Source of the DNA: an uncultured Candidatus Saccharibacteria bacterium
GTDB taxonomy: Bacteria; Patescibacteria; Saccharimonadia; Saccharimonadales; UBA6022
DNA length: 16,067 nucleotides
NCBI GenBank assembly: GCA_946886725.1
Contig: CAMPJF010000009.1
Span: 1 to 16,067, forward strand
Direction of reading: 5' to 3'
Made by a program: the position numbers and the translations under genes. Position 1 is the first letter of the stretch. Every line of letters starts with the position of its first letter. Below the pieces are notes generated by a model. That model was not told where the DNA came from. It made no database searches and saw only the letters and a program-made list of their open reading frames with translations. This document shows positions 1 through 6,784 of this stretch, piece by piece.

Positions 1-1468
1 GGGCTTCTCCTCCACCCATCATAGCAGCTACAGCCGCGGCTGTCTCGTCGTTTGGTGGTGGTGGCGTACCGTTAGTTTCGATGAGTACATCACCTGCGCC
101 GATCTTTATTAATGCGTCAACCAAGTTAACCCGGTGTTTTGTGTCGTCCAGCTTTCGCTTCCAAAAGTTTGTGCCGGTATATAGCCTTAACTGGTCGCCC
201 GAGTGTTCGTATCCGCATTTAACAAGAACGCTATAGATTGCAACATAATTCGTGCGGGTATATTCGATGAGTTTATCCCAATCGAAATCAAAATCACTGC
301 CGGATGTCGATTGTGCTGGCGCAGCTGGCGTCGGATTAGTGGCCTGCGTTACCGTTGCCGTAGGAGCTGTCGGCGCTGGCGTCGGCTGAGGGGCGGGTTT
401 GGTGATTTGCTTGACGATCTGTGTTTGTGAAGGGTGTGTCTTTGTGGCTTGCTTTTCAAGCTCGACCAAATGTGCGCTCACTTCCGGCATCGGAACGGTT
501 AGTGCGGCCGATTTTGGCTTTGGCGCGGCATGTGCCGCAAGTACGGTCAGTAGTTTAATTCCGGGTTGGGATGATTTTGGTACATCAAGCAGTTGGTCGA
601 GTAGCTGAATGAATTGAGGTTTTTCGGCGATGAGTAGTCGTATTTCGGAAATTAGCTGGCTGGCAACAACAGTAGATTGTATGCCATTTTGTTCGCTACC
701 ATCTAACAGCGACACAATAGTCTTTAGGTCCTTTGCATCATACGCGTCGAGCAGTTGATTGATGAGTGTCGCCGGCGCTAGGCCGAGTGATTGCTCGATC
801 AGATCGCGAGTGATCATGGTCTTTTCGTCAGCAAGGCCTCGTAACTGATCTAACAGGCTGATGCTATCGCGAAAGCTGCCGTCGCCGCGTGTCGCAACGA
901 GTGCCAGCGCCTCATCATCAATGCTAATCTTTTCTTTGTCGGCGATTGTCCGTAGGTGTGCAACGATTTGATCTTTGCCAATAGATCTGAAATTAAACTG
1001 CTGCGTACGGCTAATGATTGTCGCAGGGAGTTTATCGACATCGGTAGTCGCTAAGATAAATACAGCGTGCGCTGGCGGCTCTTCGAGTGTCTTTAGGAGT
1101 GCATTGAACGCCTGCTTGGAAAGCATGTGTACCTCGTCGATGATGTATATTTTTTTTGTCGCGGCAACTGGCGCGATTTGCACTTTTTCGCGCAAATCCC
1201 GTACATCCTCGACGCCATTATTACTTGCAGCATCGATCTCGATGATGTCGAGATTTGTCGCGTCTTCATCGTAGGGAATTTTATTAATCTCGTAGGCTAG
1301 AATGCGTGCGATTGATGTTTTGCCGACGCCGCGGGGGCCTGTTAGTAGATATGCGTGCGTCACGCGGTCTTGGGCGAGTGACCTCCTGAGGATGTCGGTA
1401 ACGTGCGACTGCCCGATGACCTCATCGAGCGATTTACTTCGGTATTTTCGGTACAATGCTTTTGACAC
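1..1468 (-). CDS. dnaX: DNA polymerase III clamp-loader subunit gamma/tau (partial, C-terminus beyond the left edge)
   Basis: ATPase subunit of the clamp loader, which loads the beta clamp onto primed DNA at the replication fork. About 489 residues are visible from a GTG start at 1466-1468. P-loop GPRGVGKT is at residues 44-51, Walker B IIDEVH at 109-114, the sensor-1 TTD at 141-143, and the arginine-finger motif reads SRT (153-155) where SRC is usual. The four-cysteine zinc module normally found between Walker A and the AASNNGVEDVR segment is missing: only about 20 residues separate the P-loop helix from IEIDAASNNGV, with no Cys. A Pro/Ala/Thr-rich linker (about 355-400) precedes a C-terminal domain starting near SDFDFDWDKL. 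It is the last visible gene of the minus-strand operon starting at 2948, 75 nt after the DUF2797 gene. A weak AGGG lies upstream of GTG. No gamma/tau frameshift site is evident in the visible part. Confidence 0.95.
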   Translation of the reverse strand, partial: MSKALYRKYRSKSLDEVIGQSHVTDILRRSLAQDRVTHAYLLTGPRGVGKTSIARILAYEINKIPYDEDATNLDIIEIDAASNNGVEDVRDLREKVQIAPVAATKKIYIIDEVHMLSKQAFNALLKTLEEPPAHAVFILATTDVDKLPATIISRTQQFNFRSIGKDQIVAHLRTIADKEKISIDDEALALVATRGDGSFRDSISLLDQLRGLADEKTMITRDLIEQSLGLAPATLINQLLDAYDAKDLKTIVSLLDGSEQNGIQSTVVASQLISEIRLLIAEKPQFIQLLDQLLDVPKSSQPGIKLLTVLAAHAAPKPKSAALTVPMPEVSAHLVELEKQATKTHPSQTQIVKQITKPAPQPTPAPTAPTATVTQATNPTPAAPAQSTSGSDFDFDWDKLIEYTRTNYVAIYSVLVKCGYEHSGDQLRLYTGTNFWKRKLDDTKHRVNLVDALIKIGAGDVLIETNGTPPPPNDETAAAVAAMMGGGEA

Positions 1469-1543
1469 TATTTGTTTCCCTATTCTTTGCTGTCTCTATT
1501 GTACGCTTTTTTGTTCATGCGGCGTGTTGTTGTTTTTGTGAAA

Positions 1544-2425
1544 TTAAAATAGTGAGATTTGTCGTGCTGGTGTCTCGATCGGCGTGTCGTTATGGGTCAC
1601 TGTAACTGTATAGCCTACGTGTTTTTTTAGTGGCAGGTGTAATATCGTGTCATTCTGTTGGCAGAACAGTACCGATCCTAGCATGCCGATCGCCGTACCC
1701 GATAATATATGTTGATTGGATACATCATGGCTTTGACTGAGTGCTGGCATATGATCTGGAAAATAGACGGAGTCCAGATATTTAGAACTGACGTCATCAA
1801 ACTTTGTGTCAATGGCTTGTTCTATTGATTGTTTCACTGTCAGTAATTCACTGCTTGCTGCGTTTGAGTCATATGAACTGCTCAACAAGTCTGATTTTTT
1901 ACGTTGCTGTAACGTTTCGACGATGCCAGGAATCTTTGCGATCTTTGCCTCGTATTGTCGTGCGGTATGCGCGGTAGAAAACGTCTCGAGTATTAGTGCT
2001 GTGCGGGCACCCTGCTCGAGTAGTCGACTATTGCCGCGTCCGGCATGTGATATACCGACTTTTATAACACCAGGTCCGAAATGAGCCAAATACAGAATGT
2101 GCGGCTGCAGATTACGCGCTTCTTGCTGTTCGCTGACGCTCGAGGCGTGGTAGAATGCCGGATTAAACCCTGTGCGTTTCTGACACGCGGCGCACTGTTC
2201 GTATTTAGAGTCAACGACATTATTTGTAGGGCAGATATGTCGATCGCCAGACGTAATGTCTCGCCAGCCGTTACAGTAACGTGTTGTCATATCGAATGAT
2301 AGCGTAAACACATTCCCAAGCGGATGCATGTCAATAAATTTGTCATTGTCTTGCAATAGCAAAAGCGGCTCTTCATTACTAGAAAAGCCGACATTTGTTA
2401 AAAGATATGTGCCCTCACCTGGCAT
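1544..2425 (-). CDS. DUF2797 family protein
   Basis: A 293-residue protein that I assign to the uncharacterised DUF2797 family from its central block: HILYLAHFG, KVGIS (122-126), an Arg at 134 and EQGA (137-140), followed by a small helix-rich segment. This block resembles a GIY-YIG-like fold; I see no evidence that it is an active nuclease. N-terminal to it are four cysteines, C51, C65 and the C78-x2-C81 pair, which probably bind zinc and are typical of the family. The ATG at 2425 is the only start between the upstream in-frame stop and the conserved region. It lies 7 nt after the stop of the preceding gene and has no clear Shine-Dalgarno, so translation is probably coupled. It sits between a CPR-type conserved hypothetical gene and dnaX. 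The function is unknown. Confidence 0.8.
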   Translation of the reverse strand: MPGEGTYLLTNVGFSSNEEPLLLLQDNDKFIDMHPLGNVFTLSFDMTTRYCNGWRDITSGDRHICPTNNVVDSKYEQCAACQKRTGFNPAFYHASSVSEQQEARNLQPHILYLAHFGPGVIKVGISHAGRGNSRLLEQGARTALILETFSTAHTARQYEAKIAKIPGIVETLQQRKKSDLLSSSYDSNAASSELLTVKQSIEQAIDTKFDDVSSKYLDSVYFPDHMPALSQSHDVSNQHILSGTAIGMLGSVLFCQQNDTILHLPLKKHVGYTVTVTHNDTPIETPARQISLF

Positions 2426-2432
2426 CGGGACT

Positions 2433-2948
2433 TTAGAGGGCTGCTTCTACTGCTGCCCAAGTAGCATCTGGGTTGTCTTCTGGGATGACGATGGTTACTT
2501 GGTCGCCGATGTTGATACGGAAGTACGTAACACTCGCCAAGAGTATGCGGTATTCGCGGCCATTCGCTTCAACGTAGTACGCGCCGTCGTGCTGGACGAG
2601 TGTCCCGATAATTTGGCGGCGTTCGATTGGACCGATTTGCTTGTAGATGAATCCGCCATCGTCGGCAATTGTCAACTTTAAGATGTCGCCTTCAACGAGC
2701 TTTGATTTACTGGCATAGTTAGCAGGTACCGGGTAGCTTTTGCCATCAGGGCCAATCATGATTTGACCGTCAAAGACGCCTTCGACGATTTTGCCGCTGA
2801 CATCTTCCTGGCTACTGCGTGGCGTAACGATCTGATCATCGTCGCCGATGATGCTAATTAATAATTCTTTTGCGGCAGCGAGATTAGTCTCGGCCTCTTG
2901 GATCAACGAACGTAATCGTTTAACCTGTTTTTCTGGTAATTCAGACAT
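2433..2948 (-). CDS. Conserved hypothetical protein with coiled-coil N-terminus and beta-rich C-terminus (CPR-type)
   Basis: A 171-residue protein. Residues 1-35 (LPEKQVKRLRSLIQEAETNL and onward) look like an amphipathic coiled coil. After an acidic linker, residues 50-171 are beta-rich, with conserved-looking segments YPVPANYASKSKLVEGDILK, FIYKQIGPIERRQIIGTLV and LLASVTYFRINIGDQVTIV, suggesting one or two small barrel folds. I recognise proteins of this type from many CPR genomes as unnamed hypotheticals; I know of no assigned function. I chose ATG 2946-2948; an in-frame TTG at 2958-2960 would add four residues but directly abuts the AAGGAAA Shine-Dalgarno. That motif is 14 nt from the ATG, which is long. 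It is first in the operon with the DUF2797 gene and dnaX, behind the promoter at 2998-3026. Confidence 0.75.
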   Translation of the reverse strand: MSELPEKQVKRLRSLIQEAETNLAAAKELLISIIGDDDQIVTPRSSQEDVSGKIVEGVFDGQIMIGPDGKSYPVPANYASKSKLVEGDILKLTIADDGGFIYKQIGPIERRQIIGTLVQHDGAYYVEANGREYRILLASVTYFRINIGDQVTIVIPEDNPDATWAAVEAAL

Positions 2949-2997
2949 GGTAACTCGCAATTTCCTTTTTGTCTTTTTTGTAGTGGTATTACCCCTA

Positions 2998-3026
2998 TAT
3001 ATAACAGTCTGCTGTCATATTGTCAA
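2998..3026 (-). promoter_or_regulatory. Strong housekeeping promoter for the 2948-dnaX operon
   Basis: On the minus strand TTGACA (3021-3026) is followed by a 17-bp spacer and TATATA (2998-3003). This is a consensus -35 with a 5/6 -10. The -35 starts 3 bp past the stop codon of the upstream pilin gene, so the operon starts here even though the strand does not change. The predicted start site is near 2991, giving a leader of about 40 nt. Confidence 0.75.
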
Positions 3027-3028
3027 TA

Positions 3029-3595
3029 TTAGTTGCCGCCCGCCCAAGACCGCCAGGGGCCGGATGTAGTATCGCTAGAGGCATACCCTGCTCCACTCGC
3101 CGTCCATCCCGTTGCAACGCTATCGCAGAGGGTCGAGGCTACACCGCCGCTCCAGCTAACAGCACCTGTGTATTCTGTGATCGCTCCGCTGCTCTGAATG
3201 TAATATTTTTTACCAGATTTACTAAGCGCGAGGAGCATATAGTCCGTTGGATTTGCAGTTGTCGGAAAACACATTAACAGGTTATATCCAGCATTCGGTG
3301 AAGTCGCATAGCTGTTCTTATTCACCTTGATATTTACCACTGTGGCGATCGTGGTATTGTTTGTCGGATATGAATTAGTTGGGCTATCCACCCTACCTAC
3401 TTCAAGTTGCTTTGCGATATTTCGCAGGTCGGACTGTACTGACGTATCGGCTGCGCGATTTTGGACGCCGTTATACGCGACGATGCTGATTGCGGCAAGA
3501 ATGCCAATGACAACGATAACAATCAAAAGTTCAACAATAGTAAAGCCAATCTGTCGATTATTCACTGTAGTATTGTGTATGTATCTTGCTGTCAT
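3029..3595 (-). CDS. Type IV prepilin-like protein
   Basis: A 188-residue type IV pilin-like protein. A 17-residue leader ending in IG precedes the prepilin peptidase site G17/F18, and the mature N-terminus FTIVELL carries the conserved Glu at mature position 5. A hydrophobic helix (LLIVIVVIGILAAISIVAY) acts as membrane anchor and pilus-core helix. The globular part is Thr/Asn/Ser-rich with two cysteines (LLMCFP and TLCDS) that could form the C-terminal disulfide loop. It is expected to be processed by a PilD-type peptidase and assembled outside the cell or kept as a minor pilin. It is the last of three tandem pilin-like genes, 34 nt after its neighbour. No clear Shine-Dalgarno precedes the ATG. 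No assembly ATPase or peptidase gene is in the window. Confidence 0.88.
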   Translation of the reverse strand: MTARYIHNTTVNNRQIGFTIVELLIVIVVIGILAAISIVAYNGVQNRAADTSVQSDLRNIAKQLEVGRVDSPTNSYPTNNTTIATVVNIKVNKNSYATSPNAGYNLLMCFPTTANPTDYMLLALSKSGKKYYIQSSGAITEYTGAVSWSGGVASTLCDSVATGWTASGAGYASSDTTSGPWRSWAGGN

Positions 3596-3629
3596 AGTCC
3601 GTTTTCTTTTCTTGTATTAGCGTGTTATT

Positions 3630-4178
3630 TTAGGGTAACTGAATCTCGCATTGGGTTGCTCCAATGAGTGCGACGGTCGTTCCGGCTTTGCATGTGCTGC
3701 CAGCTGGAAGATAATAATAAAGAGTATTCGAGTCGTCGAAGAACTCAATACCCCTGCTTGTACGCATGACATCACCAGCAAAAAACTGATATGACAATGG
3801 CTTGTAGGTAGGGTCTGGCAGTGTCGGACTGATGGTCTTCAATGCGTTATCCAGTGCCGGTATGACATATGCGGTTGATATCGCGTTAGCAGTGCCACAT
3901 GTTCCGGCTGTAAATCCTGTTGCTGCAGGATAAGTCGAGCCAGGGCATCCCGTTTCAGCAGAGATGTCAGGATAATCTCCATTCACCGCCTTGTACTGTT
4001 TTAGTATACCTTCGTATGTTTTTGCGGAGGTAGTGAGCTTAGTGGCCGTTGCTCTGGCCTGTACGCCGTTATAGGTAACGATGACGATAGCCGCTAATAT
4101 TCCGATAACTACTATAACGATCAATAACTCAACAATTGTGAACCCGCTTGTGGCTTTTTTCATATTCTGATTGTACAT
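3630..4178 (-). CDS. Type IV prepilin-like protein
   Basis: A 182-residue type IV pilin-like protein with a 12-residue leader ending TSG, cleavage expected before FTIVELLIVIVVIGILAAI, and Glu at mature position 5. Four Cys lie in the globular domain: two in the segment around TGCPGSTY and AGTCGTAN, two near the C-terminus (STCKAG, TQCEI). I chose ATG 4176-4178 because AGGA lies 4 nt upstream; an in-frame ATG at 4212-4214 would give 194 residues and has no Shine-Dalgarno, and a further ATG at 4163 would leave a leader of only 7 residues. From residue 40 onward it aligns along its whole length with the product of 4231-4773 (shared GDYP, TSRGI/DSRGI, YYLxxGxTC, LIGxxxC), so the two arose by tandem duplication. 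Confidence 0.87.
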   Translation of the reverse strand: MYNQNMKKATSGFTIVELLIVIVVIGILAAIVIVTYNGVQARATATKLTTSAKTYEGILKQYKAVNGDYPDISAETGCPGSTYPAATGFTAGTCGTANAISTAYVIPALDNALKTISPTLPDPTYKPLSYQFFAGDVMRTSRGIEFFDDSNTLYYYLPAGSTCKAGTTVALIGATQCEIQLP

Positions 4179-4230
4179 ACATTCCTGCCTGATAGGAAGT
4201 GTGATGTGCGACATTGAGTGCCGCTATCTA

Positions 4231-4773
4231 CTATTGCGGCAAGGCAATCATACATTCGTTGATGCCAATTAGGTTTGACTGGACGCCTTTAGGGCATGTC
4301 TGGCCGCTATGGAGATAGTAGGTTAATGTATCAACGTCATCTTGAAACATAATTCCTCGTGAATCAATTGACGGTCCACTGATATAGGCACCCGAAACGG
4401 TTTGATATGTCCTGTTGGGAAGTTTTGGCGACACCTTCTTCAATTCGTTCGTAAAGTAATCGTTGATACTTGCCGAATACCCATAGCCATTTTTGAAGCA
4501 GACGCCTGACGTAAAGACCGTAGTCGCAGCATAGGAGCTTCCGAGGCATGCTGCCTCACCTTCGATTTGCGGGTAATCGCCAAACGTCTGTTTATATTTA
4601 AGAAGTGCGTTTTCGTATGCGGTAACATCGCTGACCAGCGTTGACGTCTGACTGCGAGAGAGTGCGCCTGCATCTGCTAACATGAGATACGATCCTAGTA
4701 GTAAGGAAACGATGAATAGTAATACGACTGATATGTAGGGCAGATGTTTGGAGTTGGTAAGTATATTGTTCAT
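4231..4773 (-). CDS. Pilin-like paralogue without a prepilin peptidase site
   Basis: A 180-residue protein whose extracytoplasmic domain is a clear paralogue of the pilin encoded at 3630-4178: both have GDYP near residue 60, a Cys pair bounding a short loop, SRGI, DDxxTLxYYL, GxTCxxG and LIGxxxCxIxLP. The N-terminus is different. Instead of a short leader plus G/FTIVE there is MNNILTNSKHLPY followed by a hydrophobic segment (ISVVLLFIVSLLLGSYLML) with no Gly-Phe processing site and no Glu5. It is therefore probably an uncleaved, membrane-anchored pilin-like protein, perhaps a minor or initiating component; this is inference. It is first of the three tandem pilin-like genes. An extended -10 element sits 7 nt before the ATG. 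Confidence 0.8.
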   Translation of the reverse strand: MNNILTNSKHLPYISVVLLFIVSLLLGSYLMLADAGALSRSQTSTLVSDVTAYENALLKYKQTFGDYPQIEGEAACLGSSYAATTVFTSGVCFKNGYGYSASINDYFTNELKKVSPKLPNRTYQTVSGAYISGPSIDSRGIMFQDDVDTLTYYLHSGQTCPKGVQSNLIGINECMIALPQ

Positions 4774-4780
4774 GCTTATA

Positions 4781-4789
4781 ATAATATCA
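4781..4789 (-). promoter_or_regulatory. Extended -10 element, probably giving a leaderless pilin-cluster mRNA
   Basis: On the minus strand TGATATTAT (TGn plus TATTAT at 4781-4786) ends 7 nt before the ATG at 4773, and no Shine-Dalgarno is present. No good -35 lies 17 bp upstream. If transcription starts at the usual distance, the mRNA begins at or next to the start codon. Confidence 0.45.
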
Positions 4790-4878
4790 CTACATTTTGA
4801 ACAGAACTAAAGATTATCTTTATCCACATGTATATTAGGGGTCGCTGGAGAAACGTTGTTAATTTTGTTCTTGCAATC

Positions 4879-4902
4879 AAAAACCGCTCTGGTATAGAGC
4901 GG
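4879..4902 (-). terminator. Intrinsic terminator of the rplJ-rplL operon
   Basis: On the minus strand CCGCTCT, a 5-nt loop and AGAGCGG are followed by TTTTT. It lies 40 nt past the rplL stop and separates the operon from the pilin cluster. Confidence 0.85.
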
Positions 4903-4942
4903 CAGTTGATTGATAGGTTAACAATTGGTCGAATAATTGAAA

Positions 4943-5317
4943 TTAGCTAAGTTCGACTGATGCGCCAGCTTCTTCAAGCTGCTTTTTAGCAGCTTCAGCG
5001 TCATCTTTTGAAACTTTTTCTTTGATAGCTGATGGAGCGTTGTCAACAAGAGCTTTTGCTTCACCAAGACCAAGGCCAGTGATTTCTTTAACAGCTTTGA
5101 TAACAGCAACTTTAGATGCACCAGCATCGTTCAAAGTAACAGTGAATTCAGACTTTTCGTCTTCAGCAGGACCAGCTTCAGCAGCAGGACCAGCAACAGC
5201 AACAGCTGCAGCAGCAGGCTCGATGCCGTATTCGTCTTTTAGGATAGTTTTAAGGTCGTTAACCTCAAGTACAGTAAGCTTAGTAAGCTCTTCTGCAAGT
5301 TTTTTAATGTCAGCCAT
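4943..5317 (-). CDS. rplL: 50S ribosomal protein L7/L12
   Basis: A 124-residue L7/L12, the flexible stalk protein that recruits translation GTPases. The N-terminal dimerisation domain (about 1-34) is followed by an Ala/Pro/Gly-rich hinge (about 35-54) and the C-terminal domain, which has [20 protein letters not shown] and [20 protein letters not shown], the factor-binding helices. The length matches the family. A strong AGGAGG Shine-Dalgarno lies 5 nt before the ATG. It follows rplJ after 32 nt in the usual order, so the stalk complex components are made together, and ends in the terminator at 4879-4902. Confidence 0.98.
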   Translation of the reverse strand: MADIKKLAEELTKLTVLEVNDLKTILKDEYGIEPAAAAVAVAGPAAEAGPAEDEKSEFTVTLNDAGASKVAVIKAVKEITGLGLGEAKALVDNAPSAIKEKVSKDDAEAAKKQLEEAGASVELS

Positions 5318-5349
5318 GATAGCCTCCTCTAGTTATAGTATTCAGTTAA

Positions 5350-5874
5350 TTAATTGGTTGCTTTAGCACTGACGCCGTCAAGGAGGGCGTGCAGATTGCC
5401 AGATAGTGCGTTTGTAACGTCATGAACTGGTGAAAGCAATTGTGCAACCACTTCGCCGATAAGTTGGTTCTTGCTAGGTAGACCAGCAAGTGCCTTAACA
5501 TCAGCAGCGGATAGGGTTGCGCCTTCGCCAGAGAACGCGCCGACAAACACAAGCGCTGGATGAGTTTTTGCAAACTTATCCAAAACTTGCGCTGGAGCAA
5601 CTTCGTCTGTCGTGCTGATCGCATAGAGTAACTGGCCAGTCAAAGCTGAAGTGTCAGTGTCTTTGTAGGCATCGTTAGATGCGAGTGCAACACGGACAAG
5701 TCGGTTTTTGATAACCTTGATAGTTACGCCAGCTTCACGCGCAGCGGCACGAAGTTGTTGAACGTCGGCAACGCTCAAGCCTTGATACTGTGCGAACACA
5801 GTCATCTTGGCATCTTGTAGAACGTCGCTCATCTCTGCAACCAAAGTGTTCTTTTTATCGCGGGTAATTGCCAT
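5350..5874 (-). CDS. rplJ: 50S ribosomal protein L10
   Basis: A 174-residue L10, the base of the ribosomal stalk, which binds 23S rRNA and carries L7/L12 dimers on its C-terminal helix. Family features include the N-terminal MAITRDKKNTLVAEMSDVL, FAQYQGLSVADVQQLR, and TIKVIKNRLVRVAL. The start is ATG 5872-5874, with AAAGGA 6-7 nt upstream; a longer frame to 5919 would add 15 residues lacking family similarity. In other bacteria L10-L12 represses its own operon, and here the 200-nt leader contains an attenuator-like structure (5964-6030). It is transcribed from the promoter at 6079-6107, away from the plus-strand gene at 6217. Confidence 0.97.
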   Translation of the reverse strand: MAITRDKKNTLVAEMSDVLQDAKMTVFAQYQGLSVADVQQLRAAAREAGVTIKVIKNRLVRVALASNDAYKDTDTSALTGQLLYAISTTDEVAPAQVLDKFAKTHPALVFVGAFSGEGATLSAADVKALAGLPSKNQLIGEVVAQLLSPVHDVTNALSGNLHALLDGVSAKATN

Positions 5875-5963
5875 AAAAGTCCTTTCTTTGATTGATATTT
5901 TATTCGACCGAATTGTCAACGTACTGGTAATGAGAGACCGCCGACTAAACTATTTTGGGAAAT

Positions 5964-6030
5964 AAAAAAGTCTTTGATTCTCGCACTACCAAAGACTAAA
6001 TCATGAAAATGTTTGTTACATCCTCGGTAG
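5964..6030 (-). promoter_or_regulatory. rplJ leader attenuator: terminator with mutually exclusive antiterminator
   Basis: The 342-nt gap 5875-6216 holds the rplJ leader and two divergent promoter regions. In the minus-strand transcript AGUCUUUG (5990-5997) pairs with CAAAGACU (5969-5976) across a 13-nt loop and is followed by six U, a canonical terminator about 90 nt before rplJ. Upstream, CUACCGAGGAU (6020-6030) can pair over 11 contiguous positions (8 Watson-Crick, 3 G-U) with GUCUUUGGUAG (5986-5996), which contains seven of the eight bases of the terminator's 5' arm. The two folds exclude each other. In Bacillus subtilis L10(L12)4 controls rplJL by transcription attenuation, so the same logic is a reasonable inference here. 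Confidence 0.7.
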
Positions 6031-6078
6031 CTAATTAAGTATTTCTACTGCTACTGTCTCTGGTAATGTCTACGTATC

Positions 6079-6107
6079 ACTATATATCGCGGGCGTGAAA
6101 AAGTCAA
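6079..6107 (-). promoter_or_regulatory. Promoter of rplJ-rplL
   Basis: On the minus strand TTGACT (6102-6107), 17 bp, TATAGT (6079-6084). It is the best match upstream of rplJ and predicts a leader of about 200 nt that includes the attenuator. Confidence 0.65.
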
Positions 6108-6127
6108 TAATACATCGTGAAAAAGTC
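6094..6127. repeat. Two 12-bp direct repeats, 22 bp apart, over the rplJ promoter
   Basis: CGTGAAAAAGTC occurs at 6094-6105 and again at 6116-6127. The 22-bp period is about two helical turns; the first copy overlaps the -35 of the rplJ promoter. It could be a paired binding site for a regulator of either divergent gene, or chance in a short AT-rich region. Confidence 0.5.
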
Positions 6128-6156
6128 TATAGGTCGCTTGTCCACTACAAATATTA

Positions 6157-6162
6157 TATAAT
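6157..6162 (+). promoter_or_regulatory. Candidate -10 box for the gene at 6217
   Basis: TATAAT on the plus strand, 54 nt before the start codon. No convincing -35 is found at 16-18 bp, so the call rests on the perfect -10 and its location between divergent genes. Confidence 0.35.
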
Positions 6163-6216
6163 TAGCAATATTGTGCATGGCACTTGGCCATGGACACGAA
6201 CAGAAAGGTCGTCATT

Positions 6217-6711
6217 ATGACGCTTGCTCCAAAAATAACCGAAGACGCTCGTCGTGATTTGGTCACACTTGTTGAAAAGCTTGTTGCACGGTCCCAAAGG
6301 GGCTTTCCAATCACTAGCAAGCGCACATTCGATGACATCGAGGATATTGCGGCGGATGATTTGGGCTCGAACCTGCCGGGCGTTCGCGCAGCATACTTAG
6401 CGACGTTGCGACTACATGTTGACGTAGAGACGTACGAAAGACTATTGGATGGTCCTCTGTACGTTGTGGCAGCTTCAAGTGCGCTCGATGAATTGGCGCA
6501 AAGCGTGGCTGATCAGGCGAGTGATCTCGACGCGATCGATAACGAAGAGCTGCGTCGTCAGCTTCTCGAGATTGCCGAGAACGACCTTCGTGCAGGGCTT
6601 AAAGCTGTACGAGGCGCATTCTTGGTTCGCCTCGAAGCAAGCCTCCCACACGACGGTGATGCGTATGACGCACTCCTTGCGGGACCGCTGTCATTCTTGG
6701 CTGACCTGTAA
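6217..6711 (+). CDS. Hypothetical protein with an internal duplication
   Basis: A 164-residue acidic, mostly helical protein of no family I recognise. It has two copies of a segment of about 42 residues: IAADDLG..LPGVRAAYLATLRL..ETYERLLDGPLYVVA (44-85) and IAENDLR..LKAVRGAFLVRLEA..DAYDALLAGPLSFLA (119-162), a period of about 75 residues. It has no signal peptide, membrane segment or cysteine. The start is ATG 6217, because AAAGG lies 8 nt upstream; an in-frame ATG at 6190 and TTG at 6184 lack Shine-Dalgarno sequences. It is divergent from rplJ, and a strong hairpin follows. No neighbour suggests a role. Confidence 0.7.
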   Translation: MTLAPKITEDARRDLVTLVEKLVARSQRGFPITSKRTFDDIEDIAADDLGSNLPGVRAAYLATLRLHVDVETYERLLDGPLYVVAASSALDELAQSVADQASDLDAIDNEELRRQLLEIAENDLRAGLKAVRGAFLVRLEASLPHDGDAYDALLAGPLSFLADL

Positions 6712-6729
6712 GGGTATATCACCTTGAAC

Positions 6730-6764
6730 GGGGACGGTCGATACGTTACGTGTCGCCCGTCCCC
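6730..6764 (+). terminator. Strong hairpin after the gene at 6217
   Basis: GGGGACGG (6730-6737) pairs with CCGTCCCC (6757-6764), and inside it CGATACG pairs with CGTGTCG around a TTA loop, giving 15 bp with one mismatch. The tail TATTTAATAT is only moderately T-rich, so it may be a terminator or a 3'-end stabilising structure. Confidence 0.65.
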
Positions 6765-6784
6765 TATTTAATATCTGCCTCAAG

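Noticed and set aside
1150..1157. Run of eight A in the sense strand of dnaX as a possible programmed slippage site
   Set aside because: It lies near residue 105, before Walker B, so slippage would give a useless fragment, unlike the late site that makes gamma in other bacteria.
203..1541. Several plus-strand open frames opposite dnaX
   Set aside because: They are antisense to a continuous, well-conserved DnaX reading frame, are low-complexity (Trp/Arg/Cys- or Ser-rich), and have no start signals.
3029..4773. Tandem pilin-like genes as a mobile element or repeat array
   Set aside because: The similarity is protein-level paralogy; no terminal repeats, transposase or target duplications are visible.
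5022..5366. Plus-strand frame of 114 residues opposite rplL
   Set aside because: It is the antisense shadow of the Ala-rich L7/L12 gene and has no promoter or Shine-Dalgarno.
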